Positions 32,828-42,078 of a DNA stretch of 64,000 nucleotides are shown piece by piece; position 1 is the stretch's first letter; each line of letters opens with the position of its first letter. The stretch spans positions 2,062,501 to 2,126,500 of the forward strand of contig NC_010424.1 in assembly GCF_000018425.1 (NCBI RefSeq), given 5' to 3'. The notes under the pieces are model-generated. The model did not search any database, had not been told where the DNA came from, and saw only the letters and a program-made list of their open reading frames with translations. Source of the DNA: Candidatus Desulforudis audaxviator MP104C. Its GTDB lineage: Bacteria > Bacillota > Desulfotomaculia > Desulfotomaculales > Desulforudaceae. Both the position numbers and the translations under genes were made by a program.

Positions 32828-32916
32828 CTCCGGGGCCTCAACGCCGCTCCCGCTTCCTGTCCGCGGCGCGCTCCTTAAGCAACAGGTCTGTCAGCCGGAC
32901 TTGACCAATTTCTGCC

Positions 32917-33816
32917 TTAGCCCTTTACCTTTCCCTTCTCTCTTTCCCTTCTCTCTTTCTTCCTCAAAGGACGAGGAGGCCTGACATAAAACCCGTGCCT
33001 GCGCGAAAGAGCTACCAGCTCTCCCGAAAGCGCCTGTAAGTACCCAGAAGGGTCGGAGAGATACCGCTCTAAACACTTGACGGCCCTGGGAAAGCCCGCC
33101 CGGTAGGCAACCATCAGACGCTCAACCGAGGCCGGGTAAGGGTTCAGGGCATCGAGGCAAACCTCCTTGACCCCGGCATCTCTCATGGCACCCACCAGCC
33201 GCTCCAATACTCCGGGAGCATCGGTTATCCCGGGAAGGACAGGCGCTATAAACGCCCATACATCTATGCCTGCGGCAGCAAGTTTTCCGGCCGCTTGCAG
33301 GCGTGCCGATGAGGGTGCCGCTCCGGGTTCCAGCGCGGAAGCCGCACCGTCGTCAGGAACGGTCACCGTAAAGCCCACAGAGCAATGCTGGAGCTTCCTA
33401 AGCAGATCCGCGTCCCTCACCACCAGGTCGGACTTGGTGAGGATCTCAACCTCTGCATTCGGATATTCCTCTGCAAGGACTTTTAAAGAGTCCCTGGTGA
33501 GACCGAATTCCGCCTCCGCAGGCTGGTAGACGTCTGTAACCGTACCCAGGATGATCCTGCCCGAAAATGCCCGCTTTCGCCGCAATTCGCGCCCGAAAAC
33601 TTCAGGAAAGTTCACTTTTGGAGCGACGAACCCGCCCCACTTCCCGGCGCGGCTCGCGAAACGGAGGATTGTGTCGGCGTAGCAGTAAAGGCACCCGTGC
33701 GCACAGCCGAAATAGGGGTTCAGGCAGTAGCGGTAACCCCCAATGCCGGTTCGGTTGAGAGCCGTTTTGCAGTAGGCCGGTTTTACGACCGCCTCGGGCA
33801 CTTGAACGTACCCCAT
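32917..33816 (-). CDS. radical SAM protein of the SPL-like (spore photoproduct lyase related) group
   Basis: A 299-residue radical SAM protein. The cluster motif is NPYFGCAHGCLYCYAD near residue 33 (CxxxCxxC), preceded by LNRTGIGGYRYC. IILGTVTDVYQPAEAEFGLT and VEILTKSDLVVRD continue the partial TIM barrel, a pattern shared with the SplB-related family that acts on nucleic acids. The C-terminal tail is very Lys/Arg/Glu-rich. It lies among remnants right of tRNA-Ala and could be island cargo. Exact substrate unknown. Confidence 0.8.
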   Translation of the reverse strand: MGYVQVPEAVVKPAYCKTALNRTGIGGYRYCLNPYFGCAHGCLYCYADTILRFASRAGKWGGFVAPKVNFPEVFGRELRRKRAFSGRIILGTVTDVYQPAEAEFGLTRDSLKVLAEEYPNAEVEILTKSDLVVRDADLLRKLQHCSVGFTVTVPDDGAASALEPGAAPSSARLQAAGKLAAAGIDVWAFIAPVLPGITDAPGVLERLVGAMRDAGVKEVCLDALNPYPASVERLMVAYRAGFPRAVKCLERYLSDPSGYLQALSGELVALSRRHGFYVRPPRPLRKKERREREKGKVKG

Positions 33817-33837
33817 TCGCTTAAGCTTTGACGCCTA

Positions 33838-34086
33838 CTACATACTCCCTCCGTGATCGTCCGCGCCGGGTCGACTTGTCGGTGCGCAGTGAGGTAGTAT
33901 CGGGGCGCCCTGAGACTGGGTCAACTCCAATGCCAAGTTTTCCAAAGTTGTTAGTTCTTCCATCCGGCCGAGGGTGCAAAGGACCTTCTGCTTGGTCTTG
34001 CCGTCCTCCCGGCAGTACTCGACGATCTGGAGGTATTGGCGGACTGAACCGTCCTTATTCTTGAGGGTTTTTAATCGCGCAAACAT
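33838..34086 (-). pseudogene. N-terminal fragment of an IS1634-like transposase
   Basis: From the ATG at 34086 the frame reads MFARLKTLKNKDGSVRQYLQ then IVEYCREDGKTKQKVLCTLG, the typical start of IS1634-type transposases. After LENLALELTQ the similarity ends and the frame stops. More than 400 residues are missing. It is a separate remnant from the element at 17658-19443, whose own N-terminus differs. Confidence 0.7.
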
Positions 34087-34113
34087 AATACTATTATTAT
34101 TGTAGCACAGCAC

Positions 34114-34711
34114 ATGTCACCTGCCTAAACATATTCTGGAAAACGTGGCACCGCCATTTTGCAGCCGAGCGGTGCAAGTCCTCTCGCTTTTCCCCGCCAC
34201 CACTGGGTAGCGTCATACTTCATCAAGGCCTCTTTATGCCGGGCAGCACGTGCCCGTACACCTTTAGAGTGAAAGCTTCACTGGCATATGTTTACGGCAA
34301 TATTCCGGCCATTTTTTGGGTATCCGGATAAAGTGCCCCAGGCGAATTGTGGGATGTACCTTTGAATCAGCTTGCTGTTTCTAACCGTAATCGCCAGGGC
34401 CTTTTTGGTCCAGACACTGTGCACCGGCAGGGACGCTTATCGGTCGCGGCGAATTCTTATAACTGGTGCACATTTGCGACCAGAGGAGTAAAGCATAGGG
34501 GAGGAAAGAGAACTCGCCGACCATAACTCCACTGTTTAAGGAGGCGATTGAAGACAGGTCTCGAGGCCTCCGGAGAAGCGGTTTTCCTTAGATTCAGTCT
34601 GAAATGGGACATAGTGTTTGCGGAATGGCACATACTCTTGTTTTAGGGCGCCAGGAAAAGCCCCGGTTTCTGTCTCGGTCAAAGGCTGGTTTCCACAATT
34701 AGGGGGCTAAG
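34114..34711. other. gene-free AT-richer stretch
   Basis: About 600 bases without a supported gene. It contains short phrases such as GGGACATAGTGTTTG and GGCACATACTCTTG that look like decayed IS ends. No complete inverted pair was established. Confidence 0.4.
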
Positions 34712-35086
34712 ATGATGGGTGAAAAGGAAGCCGAGCAAGCACGCTTTCCGGAACCGACAAGAAGGGGAGAAATCACCCTGAGACTGTCGGAATTTGAGTT
34801 CCCGCCCATGCAGGACATACTCCTGGTGGGGAAAAGAGCGCCGATCGGTCCGGAAGCCGTAAGGAGAATGGTGGATGCGCTGTCGCCGGAGCAGTATGAC
34901 ATCGTCCGCCTGGAGCATTCGCTGTTCGAGGCTGTGGTCGTAAAGAAATCTCTGCTCAGGCTCCTTCCCAGGGAGAGACTCTTGCCGATCATCCTGGAAG
35001 AAGGGGAGAGGGTGGCAACCGAAAACACTATTGTCAAAGTCCAGGCCAACATTGTCATTCATGTGTCCCGGGCGGTGGAGCTTTGA
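34712..35086 (+). CDS. hypothetical protein translationally coupled to a CBS fragment
   Basis: A 124-residue soluble protein, not recognised. Features are a charged N-terminus, FPPMQDILLVGKRAPIGPEA near the middle and RLLPRERLLPIILEEGERVA. Its stop overlaps the ATG of a CBS-domain frame (TGATG), so the two were probably an operon. The ribosome site before the start is weak (AGGGGGC). The opposite-strand frame is worse in composition. Confidence 0.55.
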   Translation: MMGEKEAEQARFPEPTRRGEITLRLSEFEFPPMQDILLVGKRAPIGPEAVRRMVDALSPEQYDIVRLEHSLFEAVVVKKSLLRLLPRERLLPIILEEGERVATENTIVKVQANIVIHVSRAVEL

Positions 35087-35850
35087 TGCGTGTGCAGGAC
35101 ATAATGAGTCAGTCGCTGGTGACCGTTTCGTCTGACCGGTCCGTCCGGGCAGCTATCGAGTTGATGCACCGGATGAGAATCGGACTTGACAATGCGCCTA
35201 GCTAGGTGGTCAATTACCTCCGGTGCAATCGGTGGGAGACTATTGTATGCCGGGTCGAGGCAATTGCCGGGGCGGAAACCCTGCAAGCGGTAGTTTGTTT
35301 GATTCAGTTCGGGAAAAGCTTTCACCATTTCCGCCAGCAACTCCTCGGTGTGCAGACCGGGTACTATGGTGGTACGGACATAACCGCACCGGCGGCGCAA
35401 CACGGCGGCAATGGTTGCTGCAACACATTCGGGGTTTTTAAAGCCTACCAGGTCGCCATAGAGCCGCAAGGGAACCTTATAGTCCACGGCGATGACATCC
35501 ACAAGGCGTTCGTCCAATAAACCGCACACGAGTTCCGGGTGGGAACCGTTGGTGTCAAGTTTAACGGGTACACCAATCTCTTTCACTCGGGTCAGAAACA
35601 AGGTCAAGTAGCGAGAAAGGGTAGGTTCGCCTCCGGTGACGACCAGCCCGTCCAGCATTGCCCGCCGCCGTCTCAGATAGTGCAGAATGTCGTCGACGGG
35701 GACAGGCGTATCAAATAATGAGGACTCCACCAGCTCGGGATTTTGACACCAGGGACAGCGAAAGTTGCACCGCCGCAGAAAGACCGTGGCGGCTATCCTG
35801 CCGGGCCAATCAACCAGCGATACTTTATTAAAACCACTGCATTCGATCAT
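35059..35850 (-). CDS. nrdG: anaerobic ribonucleotide reductase activating protein NrdG
   Basis: Radical SAM activase that installs the glycyl radical on NrdD. From the ATG at 35850 (overlapping the nrdD stop, ATGA) it is 263 residues. The cluster motif is FLRRCNFRCPWCQNPELVES near residue 25 and GGEPTLSRY is the SAM motif. The conserved part ends near YRLQGFRPGNCLDPAYNSLP plus about 20 residues. The last 40 or so residues (from VKSDSHPVHQ) are antisense to the CBS fragment and look acquired when a rearrangement removed the original stop. Confidence 0.92.
   Translation of the reverse strand: MIECSGFNKVSLVDWPGRIAATVFLRRCNFRCPWCQNPELVESSLFDTPVPVDDILHYLRRRRAMLDGLVVTGGEPTLSRYLTLFLTRVKEIGVPVKLDTNGSHPELVCGLLDERLVDVIAVDYKVPLRLYGDLVGFKNPECVAATIAAVLRRRCGYVRTTIVPGLHTEELLAEMVKAFPELNQTNYRLQGFRPGNCLDPAYNSLPPIAPEVIDHLARRIVKSDSHPVHQLDSCPDGPVRRNGHQRLTHYVLHTHQSSTARDT
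35086..35205 (+). pseudogene. truncated CBS-domain protein
   Basis: Forty codons: MRVQDIMSQSLVTVSSDRSV then RAAIELMHRMRIG, a clean first half of a CBS domain. It then runs into DNAPS and a stop at the junction with the nrdG region. A full CBS protein has at least two domains. The break lies near 35195. Confidence 0.7.
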
Positions 35851-37976
35851 AGTCTTCCTAACAGAATGCCTTGTAAGGATTGAGGCACCCTGAATACTCT
35901 CCGCTGGCCGTATTCGGCTTTCTTCCCTTCGTTCCACTGGCTGACCGGGCGATAATAACCTACGATACGGGAATAGATCTCGGTGGCGCCGCCGCACCTG
36001 GGGCATTGCCGGGCCTCACCGCTGATGTATCCGTGGCTTGCGCACACCGAGTAAGTGGGCGTCACCGAGACATAGGGCAGGCGGTAACTGTTGGTTACTT
36101 TCTTGACGAGCGCGGCGCAACCTTCCGGATCGGGCAAGGCTTCGCCCAGGAAGATATGGGCGACCGTTCCGCCTGTGTACAGCGTTTGCAACGGCTCCTG
36201 GTGTTCAAACATGGCGAAGACGTCATCGGTTTCGTGAACCGGTAGCTGGGTGGAGTTTGTGTAGTACGGCGCCGCGCCCCGCCTCCATTCGTCTTCATTC
36301 GCGGCAAGGAGGCCCGGAAACTCTCTCTTGTCAATACGGGCAAGACGGTGGGAACAGCCCTCGGCAGGTGTAGCTTCCAGGTTATAGAGATTGCCCGTGC
36401 GTTCCTGGACCCCCACCAGGAATTCCCGCAGGAAAATAAGGATGCGCCTGGCGAACTCCTGGCCTTCCGGTTCGCTGATGCTCTTGCCGAGCAGGTTCCG
36501 GGCCGCTTCGGCCGCTCCCACCAACCCGATGGTGGCAAAGTGGTTGGTCCAGTAATTCCCCGTTCTCTCTTTCACTCCCCTCAGGTAATGACGCGAGTAA
36601 GGGTAGAGCCCGTTGCCGGTCAGCCTCTCCAGGACCCGGCGCTTGATTTCCAGGGAGGTGACGGCGATAGAAGCCAGATGCGCCAAACGGGTGAAGAAGT
36701 CCTGTTCGTCCTTTGCCAGGTAGGCTGACCGCGGAAGGTTTAGTGTCACCACCCCGATGGAACCGGTCAGAGGGCTGGCGCCGAACAGTCCTCCACCCCG
36801 CTTCAAAAGCTGTTTGTTGTCGATGCGCAGGCGGCAGCACATGGACCGCACGTCTTCCGGCTGAAGATCGGAATTGATGAAGTTGGCGAAGTAAGGCGTT
36901 CCGTATTTTGCCGTTACGGCAAAGAGCTTCTGTGCCACGGGACCTCCCCAGTTGAATTCCGGTGAAACATTGTAAGTCGGAATGGGAAAGGTGAACCCTC
37001 GCCCGCAGGCGTCGCCCTCCATCAGCACGTCGGCAAACGCCTCATTGATCATATTCACTTCTTCCTGATAGTCACCGTAACCGGTATCAAGCTCCCGGCC
37101 GCCCACCACGGCGGGTTCGTCTTGCATAAAAGCGGGGATGTCCAGGTCCATGGTAATGTTGGTGAACGGTGTCTGGTAGCCCGTCCGGGTGGGTACGTTC
37201 AGATTGAAAACGAATTCCTGGATGGCCTGTTTCACTTCCCGGTAGCTCAGGTTATCGGCGCGGACGAAAGGGGCGAGAAGCGTATCGACGTTGGAGAAAG
37301 CCTGGGCCCCCGCCGCCTCTCCTTGAAGCGTGTATAGGAAGTTGACCATCTGGCCCAGGGCCGAACGGAAGTGTTTGGGCGGCTTGGACGACACCTGGTT
37401 GGGTACCCCGCCGAAACCCTCTTCCAGGAGTTGCTTAAGATCCCACCCCACGCAGTAGACACTCAGGTAACCGAGGTCATGGATATGGAAATCGCCTTCA
37501 AGGTGTGCCCGGCGCACTTCCGGAGGGTAAATACGTTCCAGCCAGAAACTGGCCGCGGCGGTGTTGGAGATGTAACTGTGCAGTCCCTGCAGGGAAAAGG
37601 ATGAGTTGGCGTTCTCGGCTACGCGCCAATCCGCCTGGTTGAGATAGGACTCCACCAGGTCACAGTTTACCAGCGACTTCATTTCCCGCATCTGGCGGTG
37701 CTGTTCCCGATAGAGTATGTAGGCCTTGGCGGTCCGATGATAGCCGAGTTCCATCAGGCTTCTTTCCACCAGGTCCTGCACTTCTTCAACGGTGGGAGTG
37801 GCAATGCCCCGGTTTTCCAGAGCCTCGATAACGCGCTGCGTTACCGCCGGGGCGGCGTCATCGTCCGCCCATCCGGCTTCTCCCGTAGCTTTGAAAGCCT
37901 GTGCAATAGCATTGGTGATGCGCCTGCTTTCGAAAGCTGCTATGCGTCCGTCACGCTTTTTGATTGAGGTAATCAT
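35847..37976 (-). CDS. nrdD: anaerobic ribonucleoside-triphosphate reductase NrdD
   Basis: Class III reductase, 709 residues, making dNTPs without oxygen. An ATP-cone allosteric domain occupies about residues 1-95 (KKRDGRIAAFESRRITNAIA). The catalytic barrel follows. The zinc site is SVCASHGYI with QCPRCGG, and the glycyl radical loop is RIVGYYRPVSQWNEGKK near the C-terminus. ATG at 37976 follows GGAAGGAG; 11 upstream codons are excluded. Coupled to nrdG. Confidence 0.96.
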   Translation of the reverse strand: MITSIKKRDGRIAAFESRRITNAIAQAFKATGEAGWADDDAAPAVTQRVIEALENRGIATPTVEEVQDLVERSLMELGYHRTAKAYILYREQHRQMREMKSLVNCDLVESYLNQADWRVAENANSSFSLQGLHSYISNTAAASFWLERIYPPEVRRAHLEGDFHIHDLGYLSVYCVGWDLKQLLEEGFGGVPNQVSSKPPKHFRSALGQMVNFLYTLQGEAAGAQAFSNVDTLLAPFVRADNLSYREVKQAIQEFVFNLNVPTRTGYQTPFTNITMDLDIPAFMQDEPAVVGGRELDTGYGDYQEEVNMINEAFADVLMEGDACGRGFTFPIPTYNVSPEFNWGGPVAQKLFAVTAKYGTPYFANFINSDLQPEDVRSMCCRLRIDNKQLLKRGGGLFGASPLTGSIGVVTLNLPRSAYLAKDEQDFFTRLAHLASIAVTSLEIKRRVLERLTGNGLYPYSRHYLRGVKERTGNYWTNHFATIGLVGAAEAARNLLGKSISEPEGQEFARRILIFLREFLVGVQERTGNLYNLEATPAEGCSHRLARIDKREFPGLLAANEDEWRRGAAPYYTNSTQLPVHETDDVFAMFEHQEPLQTLYTGGTVAHIFLGEALPDPEGCAALVKKVTNSYRLPYVSVTPTYSVCASHGYISGEARQCPRCGGATEIYSRIVGYYRPVSQWNEGKKAEYGQRRVFRVPQSLQGILLGRL

Positions 37977-38036
37977 AGCTGTCTCCTTCCCGCGCAAAGA
38001 GCAGGACATTGCTGTTCCAGTGGCGAGCCTCTCAGG

Positions 38037-40301
38037 TCAATCGGGACGATACTCCGTGCGCAAGCGCCGCGCCGCTTTAACCATTCTTTTGAGTGCCGCT
38101 GCCACCTCTTTCTGCTGTCGGGTTTTCAGGCCGCAATCCGGGTTAACCCATAGTTGCTCGGGGCGGAACACATCCAACGCCTGCCTGATGACGCGTTCCA
38201 TGTCTTCCACTTCCGGTACGCGGGGGCTGTGAACATCGTACACGCCGAGACCGATGTCCCGATGATAGGCGGAGCGTTTGAAGACTTCGAGGAAACCACC
38301 CCTGCGGGCGGTCTCGATGGAGATGACATCGGCATCCATGGCCTCGATGGCCTCCAGGATATCGCCAAACTCAACATAACACATGTGGGTATGAATTTGG
38401 GTTTCGGGACAGGCACCTCCGGTGGCCAGCCTGAAGGCGCTTACCGCCCAGGACAGGTAGGGTGCTCTTTCTTCGGTCCTAAGCGGAAGTCCTTCACGCA
38501 GGGCGGGCTCATCGACCTGTATAATCGCCAAACCGGCCTTTTCCAGATCAACAATCTCGTCGCGAATGGCAAGAGCCACCTGGTACGCAATCTGATCCGA
38601 TTCAAGATCCTCACGTACAAACGACCAGTTGAGCATGGTCACCGGTCCGGTAAGGATGCCTTTTACCGGTTGCGGCGTCAGCGATTGCGCATAGAGAGCC
38701 TCCGCCAGAGTCAGCGGCGTATCGCGATATACATCGCCGAATAGGATCGGCGGTTTAACACAGCGGGAACCGTAGGACTGTACCCAGGCGTTGGAGGTTA
38801 CGGCAAACCCCTGAAGCCTGGTGGCAAAATACTCGACCATGTCGTTCCGTTCAAACTCACCGTGTACCAGCACGTCAAGGCCCAGTTGCTCCTGAATTCT
38901 TACCCACTCGGCGATCTGACCCCTGATAAAGGCATCATATTGTTCCTTGCTCACTTCACCCCGCCGCCGACGCGCCCGCGCAGCCCGCACCTCCGGCGTC
39001 TGGGGAAAACTACCGATCGTGGTCGTGGGGAACAAGGGAAGGGCAAGACGGCGTGACTGCAGTTTCCGACGCTCTGCATACGGAGCAGTCCGCTGGAAAT
39101 CAGTCTCCTTGAGAGCCGAAACACGCATCCTAACGGCGGGCACCACCCGGCCACTCAGCTCCGCCAGGGCCCGTTGCGCCTGGTCGGCAGCCGCCAGTTC
39201 CGCGGCCACCACAGTTTCACCTTCTTTAACCGCTCGGGCAAGGGCGCGCAATTCGGTCAGCCGCTCGTCGGCAAAAGCAATACCCTGGCGCAAGGCCGAA
39301 GGCAGATGAGATTCATCGGCAGCGCTTACGGGGAGGTGAAGCAGGCTGCACGAAGGTTGCAGCCAGATCCTTGTCGCCGGTACGTAAGGGAATACTTTGT
39401 GTAGCAGATCCAATTTTTGCCTCAGATTTGTGCGCCAGATATTGCGCCCGTCAACGATCCCCAGGCCAAGCCATTTGTCCGGGGGGAAACCGTGTCGCTC
39501 CAGGTTGGCGATGTTCTCCGGATAACCGTGGACGAAATCAAGCCCCAACCCGTCGACCGGCAACGCCATCAGGCGTGCATACTGACTCAGACCGCCGAAG
39601 TAAGTCTGGAGCATTATCTTTAACCCACGCAGGCCCTCGGTTATTTTCCGGTACGCCGCTGCCAGGGCCTTTGCCTCCTCTTCGGTCACGTCGAGGATTA
39701 GGGACGGCTCATCTACCTGCACCCAGGTTGCGCCGGCCGCATCCAATTCACGCAGGACTTGTGCGTAGAGGGGGCTCAGTTCATAAAGCGCTCGGCGCCA
39801 CTCCGGAGCGTTTTTGGACAACTTGATAAGAGTAAACGGACCCAATAACACCGGTTTGGCGTTGCCATTCAAGGTGTCCTTGGCCCGCAGGTAAGCCTGG
39901 AGCGGCAGGTTCTTGACGAGGACAGGCTTCCTTTCCCACTCGGGCGCGATGTAATGATAGTTGGTGTTGAACCACTTGCGCATGGCGCACGCCGGCGCAT
40001 TGGGACCACCGCGCGCCATGGCGAAATAGAGGGATAGGCCGTCGCCGGCTTTTTCAAACCGCTCCGGCACGAGTCCGAACATCACGGCGGTATCCAGAAC
40101 GTGATCATAAAGCGACAGGTCACCTACGGGGACGAGTTCCACGCCCAGGCGGACCTGTTGACGCCAGTGCGCCTCCTCCAGGCGGGCCGCACCAGCGAGC
40201 AGGCCTTCCTCATCCAACACCCTCCCCCAATAACCCTCCAGGAGTTTTTTCAAGGTGCGTTCCCGCCCCATGCGAGGGTAGCCGATGTTACTGACCAGCA
40301 T
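38037..40301 (-). CDS. metE: cobalamin-independent methionine synthase MetE
   Basis: A 754-residue enzyme that methylates homocysteine with methyl-tetrahydrofolate without B12. The two barrels are clear: an N-terminal opening SNIGYPRMGRERTLKKLLEG and a C-terminal half starting near FPTTTIGSFPQTPEVRAAR. Zinc ligands are in HTHMCYVEF and NPDCGLKTR. ATG follows AGGAG. A cobalamin riboswitch and terminator lie directly upstream, so it is expected to be made only when B12 is scarce. Confidence 0.97.
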   Translation of the reverse strand: MLVSNIGYPRMGRERTLKKLLEGYWGRVLDEEGLLAGAARLEEAHWRQQVRLGVELVPVGDLSLYDHVLDTAVMFGLVPERFEKAGDGLSLYFAMARGGPNAPACAMRKWFNTNYHYIAPEWERKPVLVKNLPLQAYLRAKDTLNGNAKPVLLGPFTLIKLSKNAPEWRRALYELSPLYAQVLRELDAAGATWVQVDEPSLILDVTEEEAKALAAAYRKITEGLRGLKIMLQTYFGGLSQYARLMALPVDGLGLDFVHGYPENIANLERHGFPPDKWLGLGIVDGRNIWRTNLRQKLDLLHKVFPYVPATRIWLQPSCSLLHLPVSAADESHLPSALRQGIAFADERLTELRALARAVKEGETVVAAELAAADQAQRALAELSGRVVPAVRMRVSALKETDFQRTAPYAERRKLQSRRLALPLFPTTTIGSFPQTPEVRAARARRRRGEVSKEQYDAFIRGQIAEWVRIQEQLGLDVLVHGEFERNDMVEYFATRLQGFAVTSNAWVQSYGSRCVKPPILFGDVYRDTPLTLAEALYAQSLTPQPVKGILTGPVTMLNWSFVREDLESDQIAYQVALAIRDEIVDLEKAGLAIIQVDEPALREGLPLRTEERAPYLSWAVSAFRLATGGACPETQIHTHMCYVEFGDILEAIEAMDADVISIETARRGGFLEVFKRSAYHRDIGLGVYDVHSPRVPEVEDMERVIRQALDVFRPEQLWVNPDCGLKTRQQKEVAAALKRMVKAARRLRTEYRPD

Positions 40302-40327
40302 CTACAACCATCTCCTATCACGAAATC

Positions 40328-40361
40328 AAAAAGACCCTACCCCGGTTAACTTGGGGAGGGT
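40328..40361 (-). terminator. riboswitch-controlled terminator before metE
   Basis: Minus strand GACCCTCCCC pairs with GGGGTAGGGTC around an AAGTTAACC loop, followed by TTTTTGATTT. It lies between the cobalamin aptamer and the metE start, as an expression platform. Confidence 0.85.
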
Positions 40362-40499
40362 CCCAGCATGCAAAATCCCGACATCTCCCGCCGTTTTGCG
40401 CATGCACATTCAAGGCAGGCGCACCGGTGAGAGCCCTTGGTTTTTCAAACACGCTGCTCCCTCGCCTCTCGACCGGAGGCAAATAAAGGAGCACTTGAC

Positions 40500-40655
40500 A
40501 AGCAGGCAGGTCTCCTGGCTTACGGTCATCGTCGCTACACCCGCCTTCCCGGGTTATCGGTGGCATCCTGGGGAGCGACTCATCGCTTACAGTAGCGGGA
40601 CTGCTCAGGAATTGCACCTGATTCCCTATTATCCCCTGGTTAGGGGCACCTGCTT
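40500..40655 (-). ncRNA. cobalamin (B12) riboswitch
   Basis: On the minus strand the conserved parts appear in order: AAGCAGGTGCCCC (P1/P2), AATAGGGAATCAGGTG, AATTCCTGAGCAGTCCCGCT then ACTGTAA, and GCCAGGAGACCTGCC with the closing CCTGCTT. P1 pairs AAGCAGG with CCTGCTT. It precedes metE, the B12-independent methionine synthase. Confidence 0.95.
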
Positions 40656-40676
40656 ATCCTTTATGTGCTAAGAGTC

Positions 40677-40705
40677 ATTCTAGCATGGGCGCCGATGGTC
40701 GTCAA
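40677..40705 (-). promoter_or_regulatory. promoter of the metE transcript
   Basis: Minus strand TTGACG (40700-40705), 17-bp spacer, TAGAAT (40677-40682), about 20 bases before the riboswitch. Confidence 0.75.
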
Positions 40706-40961
40706 CACTCCCATGGAAACGGGTGTACGCGCAGAACGGAGGGACTAAAAAGTTCCAAAATCAATGTTCCTTGTTTTCCCCAGAACTCTTGCCTTGAAAA
40801 GATCATAATTGACCCGGAACCCGCTTACTACCCATAAACCTGAAGCAGGGATATTGGAGAACTCTAGCAAGGTCGTTCTTATAAGTGACGGGCGATACCC
40901 CTGTGAAATCTTATTGTCACCTAAGCAACAAACTCTTACGCTAGTCTCCTCATTTGAACCA

Positions 40962-41702
40962 CTAGTTGATCGCAAACTCCGCGTTGACGACCGCCGTTAT
41001 CTTCTTTTCCAGCGACCATGTATCGTTGACCCCATAGTCCGACACTTCGGTGGAATGCACGGGTGTGATTTGGAAAACACCCATCTTTGCCGAGCGGAGT
41101 GGGCCCAGTCTGCCGCCTCCCTGCACCGCGATTTGTTCGGCGCGCTGCCTGGCGTTTTTCGTGGCTTCGGCTAACATTTCCACCTTGATGTCATTGAGCT
41201 TGGTGTAGAAATACTGTGGAGGCTCAGAGTTGAACTCGATCCCCTTGCTGATCAGTTCGCCCGACGTCCTGGATACGGCCGTGATCCGGTCCACGTCCGT
41301 CGACCGCACCTCCACGGACTGCCACAAACCGTATCCCCTGATCTCACTGGTCTCCCGCCCATGCTTATCGACTTCGTAAAAGGTGTTCATGGAGACCGGC
41401 ATGAAGGTGATCTCCTCGTCGAGGACACCTTGCGCCTTCAGGTGGCTCTTAATCTCCTCCAGGTCGCTCTTCAGCAAGGCATAGGCTTCCGGCAACTGCG
41501 GCGAACGCCTAGTGAAGTTGCCCCTCCAGACCACCAGGTCGGACCTCAATTCCCTTTCCGCCGCGCCGGTGACCGTAAGGGCGGAGGTTGAGCGCGCCTT
41601 CACGAAGGCACCGGAAAAAATCACCGTGCAGATGATCAGACTGAGGCCCATAATCACCGCCAAAAAAACCAGCTGAGGCGACCGGCTCGTGCTGTTTTCC
41701 AC
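40962..41702 (-). CDS. SIMPL-domain (DUF541) membrane-anchored protein
   Basis: 246 residues from the GTG at 41702 (GGGGAG site); the upstream codons are unlikely. An N-terminal membrane anchor (VFLAVIMGLSLIICTVIFSG) is followed by the extracytoplasmic SIMPL domain: LTVTGAAERELRSDLVVWRG, ITFMPVSMNTFYEVD, GYGLWQSVEVRSTDVDRI and EATKNARQRAEQIAVQGG. The domain occurs in envelope proteins, often oligomeric; its exact role is unsettled. Confidence 0.88.
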   Translation of the reverse strand: MENSTSRSPQLVFLAVIMGLSLIICTVIFSGAFVKARSTSALTVTGAAERELRSDLVVWRGNFTRRSPQLPEAYALLKSDLEEIKSHLKAQGVLDEEITFMPVSMNTFYEVDKHGRETSEIRGYGLWQSVEVRSTDVDRITAVSRTSGELISKGIEFNSEPPQYFYTKLNDIKVEMLAEATKNARQRAEQIAVQGGGRLGPLRSAKMGVFQITPVHSTEVSDYGVNDTWSLEKKITAVVNAEFAIN

Positions 41703-42078
41703 GTGGTTTCTCTCCCCTCTTATTCGCATCTTATTCGCAAACCGCAAGAGAATAACCCCCTAGATCCCGTTACTAATTGACGCGGCAACCCACCTTAGTG
41801 TTTTTTGTTGATAAGACGATGAGAAATGCGCAAAGGATTAGTCATCTGTAAAGAACTTTTTTGTCTTGCTGATTGGTCCGGATAGCGCAGGCGACTTTGT
41901 CGCGGGTCAGCGTCTTTATATTCATATTCCGCACCAAACTTCAAACGCTCCCGGTGCTGTAAACTCGCTTTTCCAGTCTTTCCACAACCGCCTCCTTTTT
42001 CCTGCAGGGTCAAAAAGCCCTCTATTGTTTCAAGCCCTGCGCCGCCAGCATATAGTGTCTTAAACGGGATAGAGAGAG
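41703..42078. other. intergenic region
   Basis: About 375 bases between the divergent SIMPL and LysM genes. No supported gene or known RNA was seen. Confidence 0.4.

Larger units (their letters stand above)
40302..40961 (-). other. metE leader and adjoining gene-free stretch
   Basis: 40302-40705 holds the metE leader with promoter, riboswitch and terminator. 40706-40961 has no supported gene; open frames exist on both strands but have no ribosome site or known domain. Confidence 0.6.

Noticed and set aside
40745-40975. 76-codon minus-strand ORF after the SIMPL gene
   Set aside because: No ribosome site, no domain, and a competing plus-strand frame of similar quality.
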